64,000 nt of DNA from Flavobacteriales bacterium UBA6057 (GCA_002428995.1 DIYJ01000011.1:1-64000); one strand, 5' to 3'; positions 1 through 9,191 are shown, numbered from the stretch's first letter. The notes: a model not told the origin generated them from the letters alone. Numbers and translations are program-made.

Positions 1-26
1 CATCTAATCATCTAATCATCTAATCC
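1..26. repeat. CATCTAAT tandem repeat at window edge
   Basis: Three tandem copies of the 8-mer CATCTAAT run into the 3' end of the mltF-like gene. Related ATCTAATCAT/ATGATTAGAT words recur in spacers at 17853-17890 and 25583-25640, so this looks like a dispersed low-complexity intergenic family. The array may extend beyond the left edge of the window. Confidence 0.6.
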
Positions 27-27
27 C

Positions 28-1446
28 TCAAATCGGAGTATTCCGATAGTGCTCATAGTTGCTCATCACCTGCTTAACGTAGTTGACAGGTTCACTTCCC
101 CGGCAGTAGCCGTGTCTCACAACCTCATCCTTGTAGAACTCCGGTTGAGACTTGTTCTCAAGGTAAACCGCTACATCGCTCCACTTTTTTGGATCTCCCT
201 CATACTTTTCCGTCAACCTGATGGCGTCCAGAATGTGTCCCAATCCCACGTTATAGGATGCCAGGATGAACTTGGTTTGCTCCAGCGAATCCAACTCTTT
301 GTCTGACCAATAATCCTGAAGTGTGAGCAGGAAGGAAACTCCGGCATGAATGTTCTGCTGAGGGTCGCTCAAGCTGTCAGCTCCAAAGCGTTCTGCAGTT
401 TCGGGAATCAGCTGCATAAGCCCGCTGGCGCCTGTCCATGCTTCAGCATCTGCCACAAAGTTTGATTCCTGGTAGATCATGGCCGTCAGCAGTTTCCAGT
501 CCCAGCCCAATCGTTCACTTTCTCTCTTGATCATGGCATCATAGGGCGAAATCTTGTCTCCTTTAAGGGAAGAGTATTCACTCAGCACACGCTGCCGGTG
601 CTGTGTTCGAGCCTTGAAGTATTTCAAATAGAGAATAGCGTAATCCTGAGTTTTGACGAACTCATCAAGCCAGCTGCTGAGCGTGTCTTGCAATAGGGTC
701 GAGCTTTTGCGCGTGGCCCACGCCACCCGCTGGTTGAAACTCAATGGTGTCTTAATGTCGATGTTTGGGAAGTAGCCTTTGTTCAGTTTCGCGATGTTCT
801 CATCGGCTACAGTAAACTCAATATCGCCCAGCGAAACCTGCTCAATGAGATCTTCCGTGCCAACGTTGCCTGCTTCCTTGATGTGGATGTTTCCACCGAT
901 TTCGTCCATCAAGTTCTGAAGGCGCTTGTAGAACGAGCTTTCCTTTCTAACAAACACTTCCCGGTCAATGAGTTCTACGGGGTCTCTTACCAATTGAGCT
1001 TCCCGTGCATCAGCATTCAATCGAGTCCAGTTATCAGGGAGTCGCTGCACCAACACTTGCCGTGTTTGAAGCACTGGAGTGGTGAAGGCTACTTCTTCAG
1101 CTCGTTCCTGGGTGATGGTAAAGTTCGCTGCGATGATGTCGCCCTGTTCGCTGTTCAGTACCTGGATCACACTGTCCATGTCATCCACAATCTCAATGCT
1201 GAGCTCTACACCCAGATGATCCGCAAACAGCTGAAGCATTTCATATTCAAACCCCATAGGGACACCCCGGTAAATGAAATAGCTCGTGCTGCTAAAATCC
1301 GTGAGTGCTACCAGCTTGCCGCGTTGAATGATATCGTCCAGATCGAGCGTGTCAGCAAGGGGGACAGATACCTCTTGTTTGGGTGCAGGATTGTTGCACG
1401 CAGTGAGGAGCAGAATAGATATAAGAAAGGTAAGGCACCGTCCCAT
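28..1446 (-). CDS. mltF: MltF-like membrane-bound lytic murein transglycosylase (lipoprotein)
   Basis: The 472-residue protein starts with a lipoprotein signal (hydrophobic stretch then LLLTAC, Cys about residue 17). Residues about 35-270 form a family-3 extracellular solute-binding domain (GFEYEMLQLFADHLGVE; DIIAANFTITQERA). Residues about 295-440 form an SLT lysozyme-like domain with the catalytic Glu in YQESNF, followed by GASGLMQLIPETAERFG and ASYNVGLGHI. This domain order is that of MltF, which cleaves peptidoglycan glycan strands to 1,6-anhydro products at the outer membrane. The solute-binding half is thought to be a peptide-sensing regulatory module. The gene is complete. It is separated from its upstream neighbour at 1483-1665 by 36 bases, so the two may be co-transcribed. 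The symbol rests on architecture only. Confidence 0.9.
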   Translation of the reverse strand: MGRCLTFLISILLLTACNNPAPKQEVSVPLADTLDLDDIIQRGKLVALTDFSSTSYFIYRGVPMGFEYEMLQLFADHLGVELSIEIVDDMDSVIQVLNSEQGDIIAANFTITQERAEEVAFTTPVLQTRQVLVQRLPDNWTRLNADAREAQLVRDPVELIDREVFVRKESSFYKRLQNLMDEIGGNIHIKEAGNVGTEDLIEQVSLGDIEFTVADENIAKLNKGYFPNIDIKTPLSFNQRVAWATRKSSTLLQDTLSSWLDEFVKTQDYAILYLKYFKARTQHRQRVLSEYSSLKGDKISPYDAMIKRESERLGWDWKLLTAMIYQESNFVADAEAWTGASGLMQLIPETAERFGADSLSDPQQNIHAGVSFLLTLQDYWSDKELDSLEQTKFILASYNVGLGHILDAIRLTEKYEGDPKKWSDVAVYLENKSQPEFYKDEVVRHGYCRGSEPVNYVKQVMSNYEHYRNTPI

Positions 1447-1482
1447 GGTGCTTAGATACGGAATATCCGGCAGTCGGTTTAC

Positions 1483-1665
1483 CTAAGTGAGCTTTACAAA
1501 GCCGTAAAAGGCGAGCCAAATCCCGATCAGGATCAGGAGAATGACGCCCGTGCCCTTGTAGTATTTGCGCTGCAGGCGGGCGTCTTTAACGTAAGCCCAG
1601 ATGAGAAAACCAAAAAAGGCTGCAAAGAAGAGCAGCGCAAAAATGATGCGTCCTGTTGTGAACAT
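1483..1665 (-). CDS. small two-TM membrane protein
   Basis: A 60-residue protein with two hydrophobic helices, about residues 6-25 and 40-58, joined by a short basic linker (KDARLQRKYYKG). No family is recognised. Its length, start and codon use look genuine, and it lies just upstream of the transglycosylase gene in the same direction. A membrane location with both termini on the same side is likely; no function is proposed. Confidence 0.65.
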   Translation of the reverse strand: MFTTGRIIFALLFFAAFFGFLIWAYVKDARLQRKYYKGTGVILLILIGIWLAFYGFVKLT

Positions 1666-1863
1666 GCTGCGAAGGTTATGAATCAGAGTTGAAGCTCATA
1701 GCTCAAAATGTAAACACTGTTTGATCCGCTTGGTTTTGATTTATCAGCTATCAGTGACCTCTGCTAGGCTGACAGCTTTTTATGCAGGGTAGATATTTCG
1801 CATTTGCAGCATCCTGTGGATTGAGTGACACTTTCTACCTTCGAACACATCAAAGAGAAAAGC

Positions 1864-2994
1864 ATGGCAAAGACCGAAAAAGGAAAAGGTGATAAGGCAA
1901 AAAAGAAAGAGCCGATGAAGGTGTTGAACGACAACTCCATGAAGTTTTTGGCGGAGTACCTCAACAACGCATCTCCCACTGGAGCGGAATCTGAAGGACA
2001 GAAAATCTGGCTTGACTACATTAAACCCTACATCGATGAATACATGGTCGATACTTACGGGACCGTTGTTGGTGTGGTGAATCCAAAGGCAGAGTATAAG
2101 GTTGTGATCGAAGCCCATGCGGATGAAATCTCATGGTATGTGCATTACATTGATGAGCGCGGGTTCATTTATGTGAAGCGCAACGGAGGTTCGGATCACC
2201 AGATTGCCCCATCTAAGCGCGTGATCATTCACACGGACAACGGACCGGTGAATGCAGTGTTTGGCTGGCCAGCGATCCATACACGTAAATCAGACAAGGA
2301 AGACATTCCCAAGGTGACCAACATCTTCCTTGATTGCGGAGCTCGCTCTAAGAAGGAAGTGGAGGAAATGGGCATCCATATCGGTTGCATGATCACTTAC
2401 CCTGACGAGTTCATGATCCTCAACAAGGACCATTTTGTAGGTCGGGCACTGGATAATCGAATGGGTGGTTTCATGATCGCGGAGGTGGCACGATTGCTCA
2501 AGGAGAACAAGGTGGAACTTCCTTTTGGACTCTACATCGTGAACGCTGTGCAGGAAGAAGTAGGTCTTCGCGGTGCTGAGATGATCGTAGAGCGCTTGCG
2601 TCCGAATGCAGCGATTGTCACGGATGTATGCCACGATACCAACACTCCAATGATCAAGAAACTGGAACAAGGCGACTTCAAATCAGGCGATGGACCTGTA
2701 GTTACTTACGCGCCATCCGTACAGAACAACCTGAGAAAACTGATCCTTGATGCAGCCGATGAAAATGATATTCCTTTCCAGAGAATGGCCTCCAGTCGAT
2801 GGACAGGCACAGATACAGACGCCTTCGCCTTCGGAGCGGGTGGTGTAGCTTCTGCGCTGATTTCTTTACCACTTCGCTACATGCACACTACTGTGGAGAT
2901 GGTGCACCGAAACGATGTGGAGAATGTGATCCGATTGATTTTCCAGTCTTTGCAGAAAATCGAGAAAGACCACGACTTCAGGTATTTGAAGTAG
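1864..2994 (+). CDS. M42 family metallopeptidase (glutamyl aminopeptidase/glucanase type)
   Basis: A 376-residue cytoplasmic aminopeptidase. Metal-site motifs of family M42 are visible: EAHADEI (His ligand), GRALDNRMGG (bridging Asp), VQEEVGLRGA (catalytic and ligand Glu), TDVCHDTN (Asp ligand) and a late MHTTVEMVHRNDVENV His region. The family makes dodecameric tetrahedral assemblies that trim peptides released by proteases. The ATG at 1864 is preferred over one at 1825 because it follows an A/G-rich stretch (AAAGAGAAA). It also gives a Lys-rich start (MAKTEKGKGDKAKKK), which is unusual for M42 and could be an added flexible tail. The gene is monocistronic and ends at a hairpin terminator. 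Confidence 0.9.
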   Translation: MAKTEKGKGDKAKKKEPMKVLNDNSMKFLAEYLNNASPTGAESEGQKIWLDYIKPYIDEYMVDTYGTVVGVVNPKAEYKVVIEAHADEISWYVHYIDERGFIYVKRNGGSDHQIAPSKRVIIHTDNGPVNAVFGWPAIHTRKSDKEDIPKVTNIFLDCGARSKKEVEEMGIHIGCMITYPDEFMILNKDHFVGRALDNRMGGFMIAEVARLLKENKVELPFGLYIVNAVQEEVGLRGAEMIVERLRPNAAIVTDVCHDTNTPMIKKLEQGDFKSGDGPVVTYAPSVQNNLRKLILDAADENDIPFQRMASSRWTGTDTDAFAFGAGGVASALISLPLRYMHTTVEMVHRNDVENVIRLIFQSLQKIEKDHDFRYLK

Positions 2995-3016
2995 TTTCTT
3001 CTTGAATGAAATATTA

Positions 3017-3054
3017 AAAGCCCGAATGCAATGTGCGTTCGGGCTTTGCTTTTT
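3017..3054 (+). terminator. intrinsic terminator after M42 gene
   Basis: A perfect hairpin pairs 3017-3030 with 3034-3047, its base being AAAGCCCGAA/TTCGGGCTTT, and is followed by GCTTTTTG. It serves the M42 gene and sits between two convergent genes, so it may also stop transcription of the lipoprotein gene from the other side. Confidence 0.85.
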
Positions 3055-3071
3055 GTTCTGATTTGGCTTTT

Positions 3072-3992
3072 CTAGCGCAAAGTGATCGTGATGGGGCCTC
3101 CCGCAAAATCGCGGCCAATGGTAAGAGTTGCTTCATTGTCACACGTGCCGTCTCCATAGTTAACGGTTCGCGTATCCAAATCCTCAGGTGTAATGGTGAG
3201 TGACCCCGCAGTGATGTAATAGCAGTCCAGCTGCACCCGCAAACGATCAGTGATTTCCATTTCGTAAGCCCTGCCATTGCGATCGACTCCATTGGCGGAA
3301 CCTGAGATCAGGTAGACATCGTCCAGAATCCCATCCAGGCCTAAGAAACCTCCGTTTCCATCAGGAGTCAAAAAGCCCGTGTCTTCGCCCTCGGCCCAGG
3401 TCCTTACGCGATCAGAGTTCCAAATGGTTGTTTCTCCGCTTGGAGAAGTGATGGTCGCATCTTCCACCATGATCTTGTATTGGCTTTGGCCGCTATTGTT
3501 TTCCCCAAGATTTATGATCGTTCGTTCTCCTTCGATCTTATAATCGTTGACATGGTAGTCGGTGGTTGAAACAACCAGCGTACAGCCTGGTGTGCGATAA
3601 CGATCGGTCATGCGATAGGTAATGATGCCGCGCCTTTCCCTGCCATCTGGTCCAGTGCAGTTGCTGCTCCCGAAATCCAATTCCACCTCAAGTGGAAAAG
3701 GATCTCCAGTAGATGTTACGGTGATGTTGGCGCAGCCCATCCAGAGTTCTCGTCCGGATCGCCCTTCTTCTACTTGCTCGCTCTGAGAGCTGTTGTCGGC
3801 TTGTTCACCCACATCGTTCCAAAGAGCTTCTGCCAACGCTTGATCTTCAGTAGCGGTTGTAGATTGATCCGGTTCTATTGGAGGCGCGAGATCGTCTCCA
3901 TCATCTTTGTCGCAGGCCGTAAACAAGAAAAGTAAACCGGCAAAAGCCAGGAAGGGAAGGCGCAGTTTGTTGTGGAAGGTGATACGGTTCAT
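3072..3992 (-). CDS. hypothetical lipoprotein
   Basis: A 306-residue lipoprotein: basic N-terminus, hydrophobic segment about residues 12-26, lipobox LFTAC and an acidic DKDDGDD stretch just after the Cys. In Bacteroidota such an acidic stretch is typical of lipoproteins exported to the outer membrane or cell surface. The rest is beta-rich with paired Cys-containing segments (SSNCTG, TPGCTLV, LDCYY, GTCDNEATLTIG). Similar Cys-flanked layouts occur in uncharacterised Bacteroidota lipoproteins. I do not recognise a named domain. It is divergent from yidC and convergent with the M42 gene. Confidence 0.75.
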   Translation of the reverse strand: MNRITFHNKLRLPFLAFAGLLFLFTACDKDDGDDLAPPIEPDQSTTATEDQALAEALWNDVGEQADNSSQSEQVEEGRSGRELWMGCANITVTSTGDPFPLEVELDFGSSNCTGPDGRERRGIITYRMTDRYRTPGCTLVVSTTDYHVNDYKIEGERTIINLGENNSGQSQYKIMVEDATITSPSGETTIWNSDRVRTWAEGEDTGFLTPDGNGGFLGLDGILDDVYLISGSANGVDRNGRAYEMEITDRLRVQLDCYYITAGSLTITPEDLDTRTVNYGDGTCDNEATLTIGRDFAGGPITITLR

Positions 3993-4191
3993 GATGGGTT
4001 TTATGGATGAGGTGATACTAAAATACGGAACTGAAAATCAGAAGGTTGGTGTTTCGAAAAAATCGAAGCAGAGGAATCAAACGAAGAGAGTATGGCGAAA
4101 TTATGCCCTGCTCTCATCCGCCTGAACGACCGCTCATCCGCCCTCATTCAACATTCAGCTCGGTTCATTCCCTTTTCCCAAGCGATACACC

Positions 4192-4199
4192 TACCTTTG
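4192..4199 (+). promoter_or_regulatory. candidate -7 promoter box for yidC
   Basis: TACCTTTG matches the Bacteroidota -7 consensus TAnnTTTG and lies 26 bases before the yidC ATG. A convincing -33 TTTG was not found at the expected distance, so this is a candidate only. A direct repeat of CTCATCCGCC occurs just upstream (from 4111 and 4132). Confidence 0.45.
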
Positions 4200-4225
4200 C
4201 GCGCTTATTTTAGGAAGGAAAAGGG

Positions 4226-6142
4226 ATGGATAAGAATACGTTGACGGGATTGGTTCTGATCAGTGCGATCATGATCGGCTACTTCGTGTGGATGCAGCCT
4301 TCGGAAGCAGAGCGCTTGCGACTGCAGGAACAGCAGGACAGTATTGCTGCTGCGGAGGCGGATAAAGAAAGGCTGGAGCGAGAGCGCAGTGCAAGATTTG
4401 AACAGGAAGAGGGAGCGGCTATTTCTGAAACAGAGGTGCCGATGGATTCGCTCTCACAGGCCAAAGCAGATTCTCTTCGCAAGGTGGAGGCTAGCGAGCG
4501 CTATGGCACCTTTGCTGCTGCTGCCAACGGGGAGGAGCAGTTTCATACACTGGAGAACGAAAACCTTAAAGTGACGCTCAGCAGCCTTGGAGCAGCGCCC
4601 ATCCAGGCTCAGCTGGTGCAATACCAGACCTTCGATTCTCTTCCGCTCTACCTTTTTGATAAAGAGACTTCTGCGTTTGACGTCAGTTTCTGGATCAATC
4701 GCAGTCAGGAGCTGCACAGCAGTGACTTCTACTTTGAACCAGTTCGTGATGAGATGTCCTCGTCCGAAGCAGCTTATCGACTCTATGGAGCTTCCCGCAG
4801 TGAGTACATCGAGATCAGCTACTCCCTGAATGAAGGAGACTACATGCTTCAAACCGAGATTTCGGTGCAGAACATGGATCGTGTTTTAGACGCCAGCGAA
4901 GAACTCTTTCAACTTTCCTGGGAGGCTCAGGGAATTGTGAAGGAGCGCAGCCGCGAAAAGGAAATGGAGTCCACCACGGCTTACTACAAGTACTTTGACG
5001 AAAGCTCTGATAATCTTTCCCTTACGGACTACGAGTCTGAAAAGATGGAAGCCTCCGTTCAGTGGGTATCCTTTAAGCAGCAATTCTTTTCTACTGCTAT
5101 CATCTCTGAAAAGGGCTTTGACCGCACGGGGGCTGAGGTAGAGATTTTGGAAGTAGAAGATGAAAAGTACACGAAGGGCTTTGCTACCAATTTGGGCATT
5201 GACTTCGGACGCACCGATAATCCAAGCTTTCCCTTCTCATTCTACTTAGGACCGAATCACTTCCAGACGCTGAACGATTATGACATTGGCCTGGAAGAGC
5301 AAATCGATCTCGGCTGGTACATTTTCGCCTGGGTGAACCGTTGGCTGGTGATTCCATTGTTCAACTTCCTGGACCAAAATACGGGACTGAGCTACGGTAT
5401 TATCATTCTGATCCTCACGCTGGTGATCAAGATGATCCTCTTCCCGTTGACATGGAGAAACTACGTGTCGAGTGCGCGCATGAAGGTGTTGCGTCCAGAG
5501 ATTGAGGAGATCAACAAGAAGTTTGAAGACAAGGACGCGATGCAAAAGCAGCAGGCGACCATGGCGCTGTATCGCAAGGCTGGGGTGAATCCGATGGCAG
5601 GCTGTATTCCGATGCTCTTGCAGTTCCCGATTCTGTTGGCCTTATTCCGCTTCTTCCCATCGAGTATCGAGTTGCGACAAGAGAGCTTTTTGTGGGCCGT
5701 GGATTTGAGTACCTACGACTCGATATTTACGCTTCCTTTTGAAATCCCTTTCTACGGAGATCACGTGAGCCTCTTCACCATTTTGATGGCCATCTCCACC
5801 TTCCTCTACTCAAAGTATAACATGGACATGTCTGCCGGAGCTGGTGGACCGCAGATGGCTCAAATGAAGATCATGATCTACTTCATGCCCATCATGTTGT
5901 TGTTCTTCTTCAACGGTTATTCCAGTGGTTTGAGTTACTACTACTTCACCGCCAACATCATTTCCGTGGCTCAACAGTTTGTGATCAAGCGCTACTTCAT
6001 CGATGAGGAAGCGATTCACAAGAAAATCCAGGAGAACAAGAAGAAGCCTGTGAAGAAGTCTGGTTTCCAGCAGCGACTGGAGAAAATGGCGAAGGAGCGC
6101 GGCTATCAGCAGCCTCAACAGCCAAAACGCAAGAAGAAATAA
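4226..6142 (+). CDS. yidC: membrane protein insertase YidC
   Basis: A 638-residue YidC/Oxa1 insertase that places proteins into the inner membrane alone or with SecYEG. TM1 is at residues about 5-22. A Glu/Ala-rich charged linker follows (30-90), then a beta-rich periplasmic domain (about 95-360). The conserved five-TM core is at about 370-600 (YGIIILILTLVIKMILFPLTW; GCIPMLLQFPILLALFRFFP; FTILMAISTFLYSKYN; a final hairpin ending before VIKRYFID). The basic tail (PKRKKK) fits ribosome contact. Length and layout are normal for Bacteroidota. In many relatives yidC follows pyrG; here pyrG is about 34 kb away. The stop codon overlaps the start of the next gene. Confidence 0.96.
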   Translation: MDKNTLTGLVLISAIMIGYFVWMQPSEAERLRLQEQQDSIAAAEADKERLERERSARFEQEEGAAISETEVPMDSLSQAKADSLRKVEASERYGTFAAAANGEEQFHTLENENLKVTLSSLGAAPIQAQLVQYQTFDSLPLYLFDKETSAFDVSFWINRSQELHSSDFYFEPVRDEMSSSEAAYRLYGASRSEYIEISYSLNEGDYMLQTEISVQNMDRVLDASEELFQLSWEAQGIVKERSREKEMESTTAYYKYFDESSDNLSLTDYESEKMEASVQWVSFKQQFFSTAIISEKGFDRTGAEVEILEVEDEKYTKGFATNLGIDFGRTDNPSFPFSFYLGPNHFQTLNDYDIGLEEQIDLGWYIFAWVNRWLVIPLFNFLDQNTGLSYGIIILILTLVIKMILFPLTWRNYVSSARMKVLRPEIEEINKKFEDKDAMQKQQATMALYRKAGVNPMAGCIPMLLQFPILLALFRFFPSSIELRQESFLWAVDLSTYDSIFTLPFEIPFYGDHVSLFTILMAISTFLYSKYNMDMSAGAGGPQMAQMKIMIYFMPIMLLFFFNGYSSGLSYYYFTANIISVAQQFVIKRYFIDEEAIHKKIQENKKKPVKKSGFQQRLEKMAKERGYQQPQQPKRKKK

Positions 6143-6762
6143 TGAAGAGTTGGATGCACATCGTAGCCCTCACATTGCTGGTTGTTCTGGCATTAGGGGC
6201 TTGTAAAAACGGACAAAAATCGCAGGAAGATCCGATTGTTAGAGAGCAGATTCACAATGAGTCCATCGAAGATTCCCGCTCAGAAGTTCCCCAGGCCGTA
6301 AAACCAGATCCTGCGAGTGTGCCTGAAGATCCAGAGCAGGTGAAAGCCTTGCAACCCGAATATCCTGATAGTTTGATTCTTCGCCTTCAGCGCACGCCTT
6401 GTTTTGGGCAGTGTCCGGTTTACACCTTGAACGTTTACAGTTCCGGCTTGGCAGTCCTGGAAGGCAAACGTTTCTTCGATCACATCGGAACCTTCAAGGG
6501 ACAGTTTACACCGGCCGACTTTTCGCAGATCATGGATGCTGCATCCGATGCTGGGTTCTTCCAAATGAACCATGTGTACGATGCTCCTGTCACCGACCTT
6601 CCGTCTACTACGCTTATCATTCGCACGGAGTCGGCAGAGCATTGGACCTACAATCGCATGAATAGCCCTGACGAGCTGAGAGCGCTGGAGACCACCGTGG
6701 AAGAAATGATAAAGGGCAAGGCCTGGGAAGAACAGAAGCCCAAGCGACAGGATCGGGATTAA
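6142..6762 (+). CDS. DUF6438 domain lipoprotein
   Basis: A 206-residue lipoprotein (MKSWMHIVALTLLVVLALGAC, Cys about residue 21), then a low-complexity Pro/Glu linker. Residues about 75-195 resemble DUF6438: LILRLQRTPCFGQCPVYTL with a Cys pair, then an F(D/E)HIGTFKGQF hairpin and a C-terminal helix. The function of that family is unknown. The ATG shares a base with the yidC stop (TAATG), so translation is probably coupled. Its stop TAA overlaps the stop of the convergent gene within a shared TTAA at 6759-6762. Confidence 0.8.
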   Translation: MKSWMHIVALTLLVVLALGACKNGQKSQEDPIVREQIHNESIEDSRSEVPQAVKPDPASVPEDPEQVKALQPEYPDSLILRLQRTPCFGQCPVYTLNVYSSGLAVLEGKRFFDHIGTFKGQFTPADFSQIMDAASDAGFFQMNHVYDAPVTDLPSTTLIIRTESAEHWTYNRMNSPDELRALETTVEEMIKGKAWEEQKPKRQDRD

Positions 6763-7532
6763 GCTTTAACGATCTCCTTTGGTTTAGCCTCGCCTTCTAC
6801 CACGCGCGTGGCGGCCACCGTGCCCAGCAGAGCCACAAAACCGGAAGACATAGGCCCGAAGAAGGGAACGAGCATCCATAGGGCAAAGGGAGCTCCCAGT
6901 CCCAGGGTTTTGAATTTGTGTTGCCATACGTAGCGCTGACTTTCGCGAACATCCAGCTGCTTCCGCTCCATAGAGTAGTCCATCAAACTGTAGCCATAGA
7001 AGTAGGCGTTGATCGCAAAGAGGAGAAAGGGAGCGGCAAGTCCAACAACCGGGATGAAGCCGATCACGAAGCAACCCAGTGATAGCAATAGCTGGATTGC
7101 ACCGTTGCGCACTGCCAATCCTATTGCACGCAAGAGGTCGCGAAAAAATTGAGGCAGGGAAAATCCGGGAATCGGATGTCCAAGCTTTTCCGCCACTTTT
7201 TCGCTAAGCAGCGTGAGTACGGGCGACATCAAAATCAGTACAACCGACCCACCAACAAAGGCAAAGGCAAAATAGAGCAGTATTCTGAACAGAACCCAGA
7301 GCAACCAATAGATGACATCCACTACAAAGTCCCATCCCTCCGGAAGCCAGTTGTCAGGATTCATCCAGCCGATCAGGGCTTCAAAGAGGGTTTCTGTGAG
7401 CGTCTTGGTCAGCTCAGAACCGCCCCAAATCACCAGGGCTGTGATCACAAGCGGAAACCACAGGAAGTAGAGCAGTCCATGCTTGCGCAGAAATGAAAAC
7501 GATTGGCCGTATGCGCGAATGCTCTGAAACAT
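6759..7532 (-). CDS. EI24/CysZ-like membrane protein
   Basis: A 257-residue integral membrane protein with about five to six hydrophobic segments, resembling the EI24 domain family that includes the sulfate permease CysZ. Characteristic stretches are FRDLLRAIGLAVRN and the Gly/Pro-rich CFVIGFIPVVGLAAPFLL. The ATG at 7532 is chosen over one at 7565: it lies one base after the stop of the Crp/Fnr gene (TAG-G-ATG), a typical coupled junction, and the longer start would run far into that gene. A sulfate or sulfite transport role would fit the sulfur genes nearby, but the family has mixed functions. Confidence 0.8.
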   Translation of the reverse strand: MFQSIRAYGQSFSFLRKHGLLYFLWFPLVITALVIWGGSELTKTLTETLFEALIGWMNPDNWLPEGWDFVVDVIYWLLWVLFRILLYFAFAFVGGSVVLILMSPVLTLLSEKVAEKLGHPIPGFSLPQFFRDLLRAIGLAVRNGAIQLLLSLGCFVIGFIPVVGLAAPFLLFAINAYFYGYSLMDYSMERKQLDVRESQRYVWQHKFKTLGLGAPFALWMLVPFFGPMSSGFVALLGTVAATRVVEGEAKPKEIVKA

Positions 7533-7533
7533 C

Positions 7534-8184
7534 CTAAAGGGTTTCGAACATTGGGGCGATGTCAATTTGATGCCTGTGCAGTGCGATCATGTTCCGCTGC
7601 TCCATCTTTTTCAGCAGCCTCGAAATCACTTCCCGCGAAGTGCTGAGGTCATCTGCGATTTCCTGGTGCGTGGTGCGAATGGTGGTCGTTTGCAGCGTTT
7701 GTACCTGCTTCTTGAGGTAAAACTCCAGGCGCTCATCCATCGCTTTGAACGCAATCGCATCGATGACTTGCAGCAGTTCTCCAAACCTTGAACGATAGGT
7801 CTCCACCACGAAGTAGTACCACGATTTATACTTTAACATCAGCTCGTCCATCTTATCGATGGGTATCATGATCGCGGCAGAGCTTTGCATCGCCTTGGCC
7901 ATCACTTCGGAGGTTTTCTGTTGACTCGCACACACCATGGACAGCGCGCAGGCATTCCCCGGTTCCAGGAAGTAGACAAAAAACTCATTGCCCTCATCTC
8001 CTTCACGGTAGAGCTTCACCAACCCATCCACAATGAGCATGGTAGAGCGGAAATACTGCCCGGTGCGCATCAGCTCTTCTCCTTCTTCAAAGGTTCGGAG
8101 TGTGCCAATGGTTTCCAATTCCTTTACCAGCTCGGGTTCGAAGGATGGAAACCGTTGTTCGATCATCGATTGAATGGATGCCAT
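7534..8184 (-). CDS. Crp/Fnr family transcriptional regulator
   Basis: A 216-residue regulator. Residues about 10-130 are a cyclic-nucleotide-binding-like beta barrel (GEELMRTGQYFRSTMLIVDG; EPGNACALSMVCASQQ). Then a long dimerisation helix and a winged helix-turn-helix at about 165-205 (TTHQEIADDLSTSREVISRLLKKME). The four N-terminal Fe-S cysteines of true FNR are absent. A Cys79/Cys85 pair sits inside the barrel and could be a redox or persulfide switch (inference). The gene heads a two-gene unit with the EI24 protein and lies in the sulfur cluster. The GTGAC-N4-GTTaC dyads upstream of three of those genes are plausible targets. Confidence 0.92.
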   Translation of the reverse strand: MASIQSMIEQRFPSFEPELVKELETIGTLRTFEEGEELMRTGQYFRSTMLIVDGLVKLYREGDEGNEFFVYFLEPGNACALSMVCASQQKTSEVMAKAMQSSAAIMIPIDKMDELMLKYKSWYYFVVETYRSRFGELLQVIDAIAFKAMDERLEFYLKKQVQTLQTTTIRTTHQEIADDLSTSREVISRLLKKMEQRNMIALHRHQIDIAPMFETL

Positions 8185-8245
8185 GGAGGTGAGTCTTGAC
8201 GTTTATGAAAGATCGGTATTCTATTCCGCACAATAGCTGCGGACT

Positions 8246-9130
8246 TTACTGCCGGGAAAATATGGCCTTGAACGGTCGCACCACCTGACCCCAAAAACCA
8301 TCCGGCATCTTTTCATCGTCCTCGTAACCCAGGGTGATGTCTCGTCCGGTTTTGGGGATGTATGCAGTCCGAAAAATGTAATCCCAAATGCTTAACGAAA
8401 TACCAAAGTTGACACCATAGGCATGCTCTGCAGGCATGTCCTTGGCGTGGTGCCAGATGTGCATTTTGGGATTGTTGAGAATGTAGCGCAGTGGACCGTA
8501 GTCCAGGTTCAGGTTCGCGTGGTTCAGGTGCCCGATGGTCAGTGCCAGCAGGTGCACAAAAAAGAAGTCCTGAATGCTGTAGCCAATCATAGCCAGCGGC
8601 AAATACTGGATCGTTCGGTACACAATCGTCTCTGCCCAGTGGTAGCGCAGATGAGCCGCAAAGCCCATCTCTTTCACACTGTGGTGCACCTTATGAAACT
8701 CCCACAGCCAGGGCACGGCATGCAGCAGGCGGTGGACGTTCCACTGAATGAAATCCGCCAGTAAAAAGAGGAGTAGAAACTGCGACCAGGGAGGCCAGGA
8801 GCCAATTTCCAGCGCCACAAGGTTTTCAATGCCAAAGAGCGCCAGAAAGTCGTTGAAGGCTTCTACCGCTACGTTGGAAATGGCGTTGTAGCCCACCAGC
8901 GAGAACAAAAAGAAATTGAAGAACATGTAGAAGGCATCAAGCCAGAAGTCCCTGCGAAAGGCTCGTTGGCCTTTGCGCCAGGGAAAAGCCAATTCCAGTC
9001 CCCAGACCAGCATTGAGAGGCCGATCAGCCACCAGAAATAACTGTTCCACTGAGGCTGCGAAACCTCCGTCCAGAGGTAGTTGCCATAGCCCACAAAGGA
9101 CTCTTCAATGATTTGTAAATACTTGTTCAT
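8246..9130 (-). CDS. sterol desaturase / fatty acid hydroxylase family protein
   Basis: A 294-residue membrane di-iron enzyme. It has about four TM helices and the His boxes of the family: HRLLH (about 150), HKVHH (about 165), HLNHAN (about 202) and HIWHH (about 226). Members hydroxylate or desaturate lipids (sterols, fatty acids, carotenoids, ether lipids) using O2; the substrate here cannot be told. It lies between the Crp/Fnr gene and the rhodanese gene on the same strand with about 60-base spacers. The sulfur-gene neighbourhood may be coincidental. Confidence 0.88.
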   Translation of the reverse strand: MNKYLQIIEESFVGYGNYLWTEVSQPQWNSYFWWLIGLSMLVWGLELAFPWRKGQRAFRRDFWLDAFYMFFNFFLFSLVGYNAISNVAVEAFNDFLALFGIENLVALEIGSWPPWSQFLLLFLLADFIQWNVHRLLHAVPWLWEFHKVHHSVKEMGFAAHLRYHWAETIVYRTIQYLPLAMIGYSIQDFFFVHLLALTIGHLNHANLNLDYGPLRYILNNPKMHIWHHAKDMPAEHAYGVNFGISLSIWDYIFRTAYIPKTGRDITLGYEDDEKMPDGFWGQVVRPFKAIFSRQ

Positions 9131-9191
9131 GTGCGTTACAGCACTCTTTATGCATCAATGAAACGTTCTTCGTGGGACTCAGTTCACGCGA

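Noticed and set aside
3907..4125. 72-residue basic frame divergent from the lipoprotein gene
   Set aside because: Mostly antisense to the lipoprotein signal peptide and its promoter region; no family or start support.
6759..6762. Frame error at the convergent DUF6438/EI24 ends
   Set aside because: The palindromic TTAA serves as overlapping stop codons for both genes; both proteins end at normal family positions.
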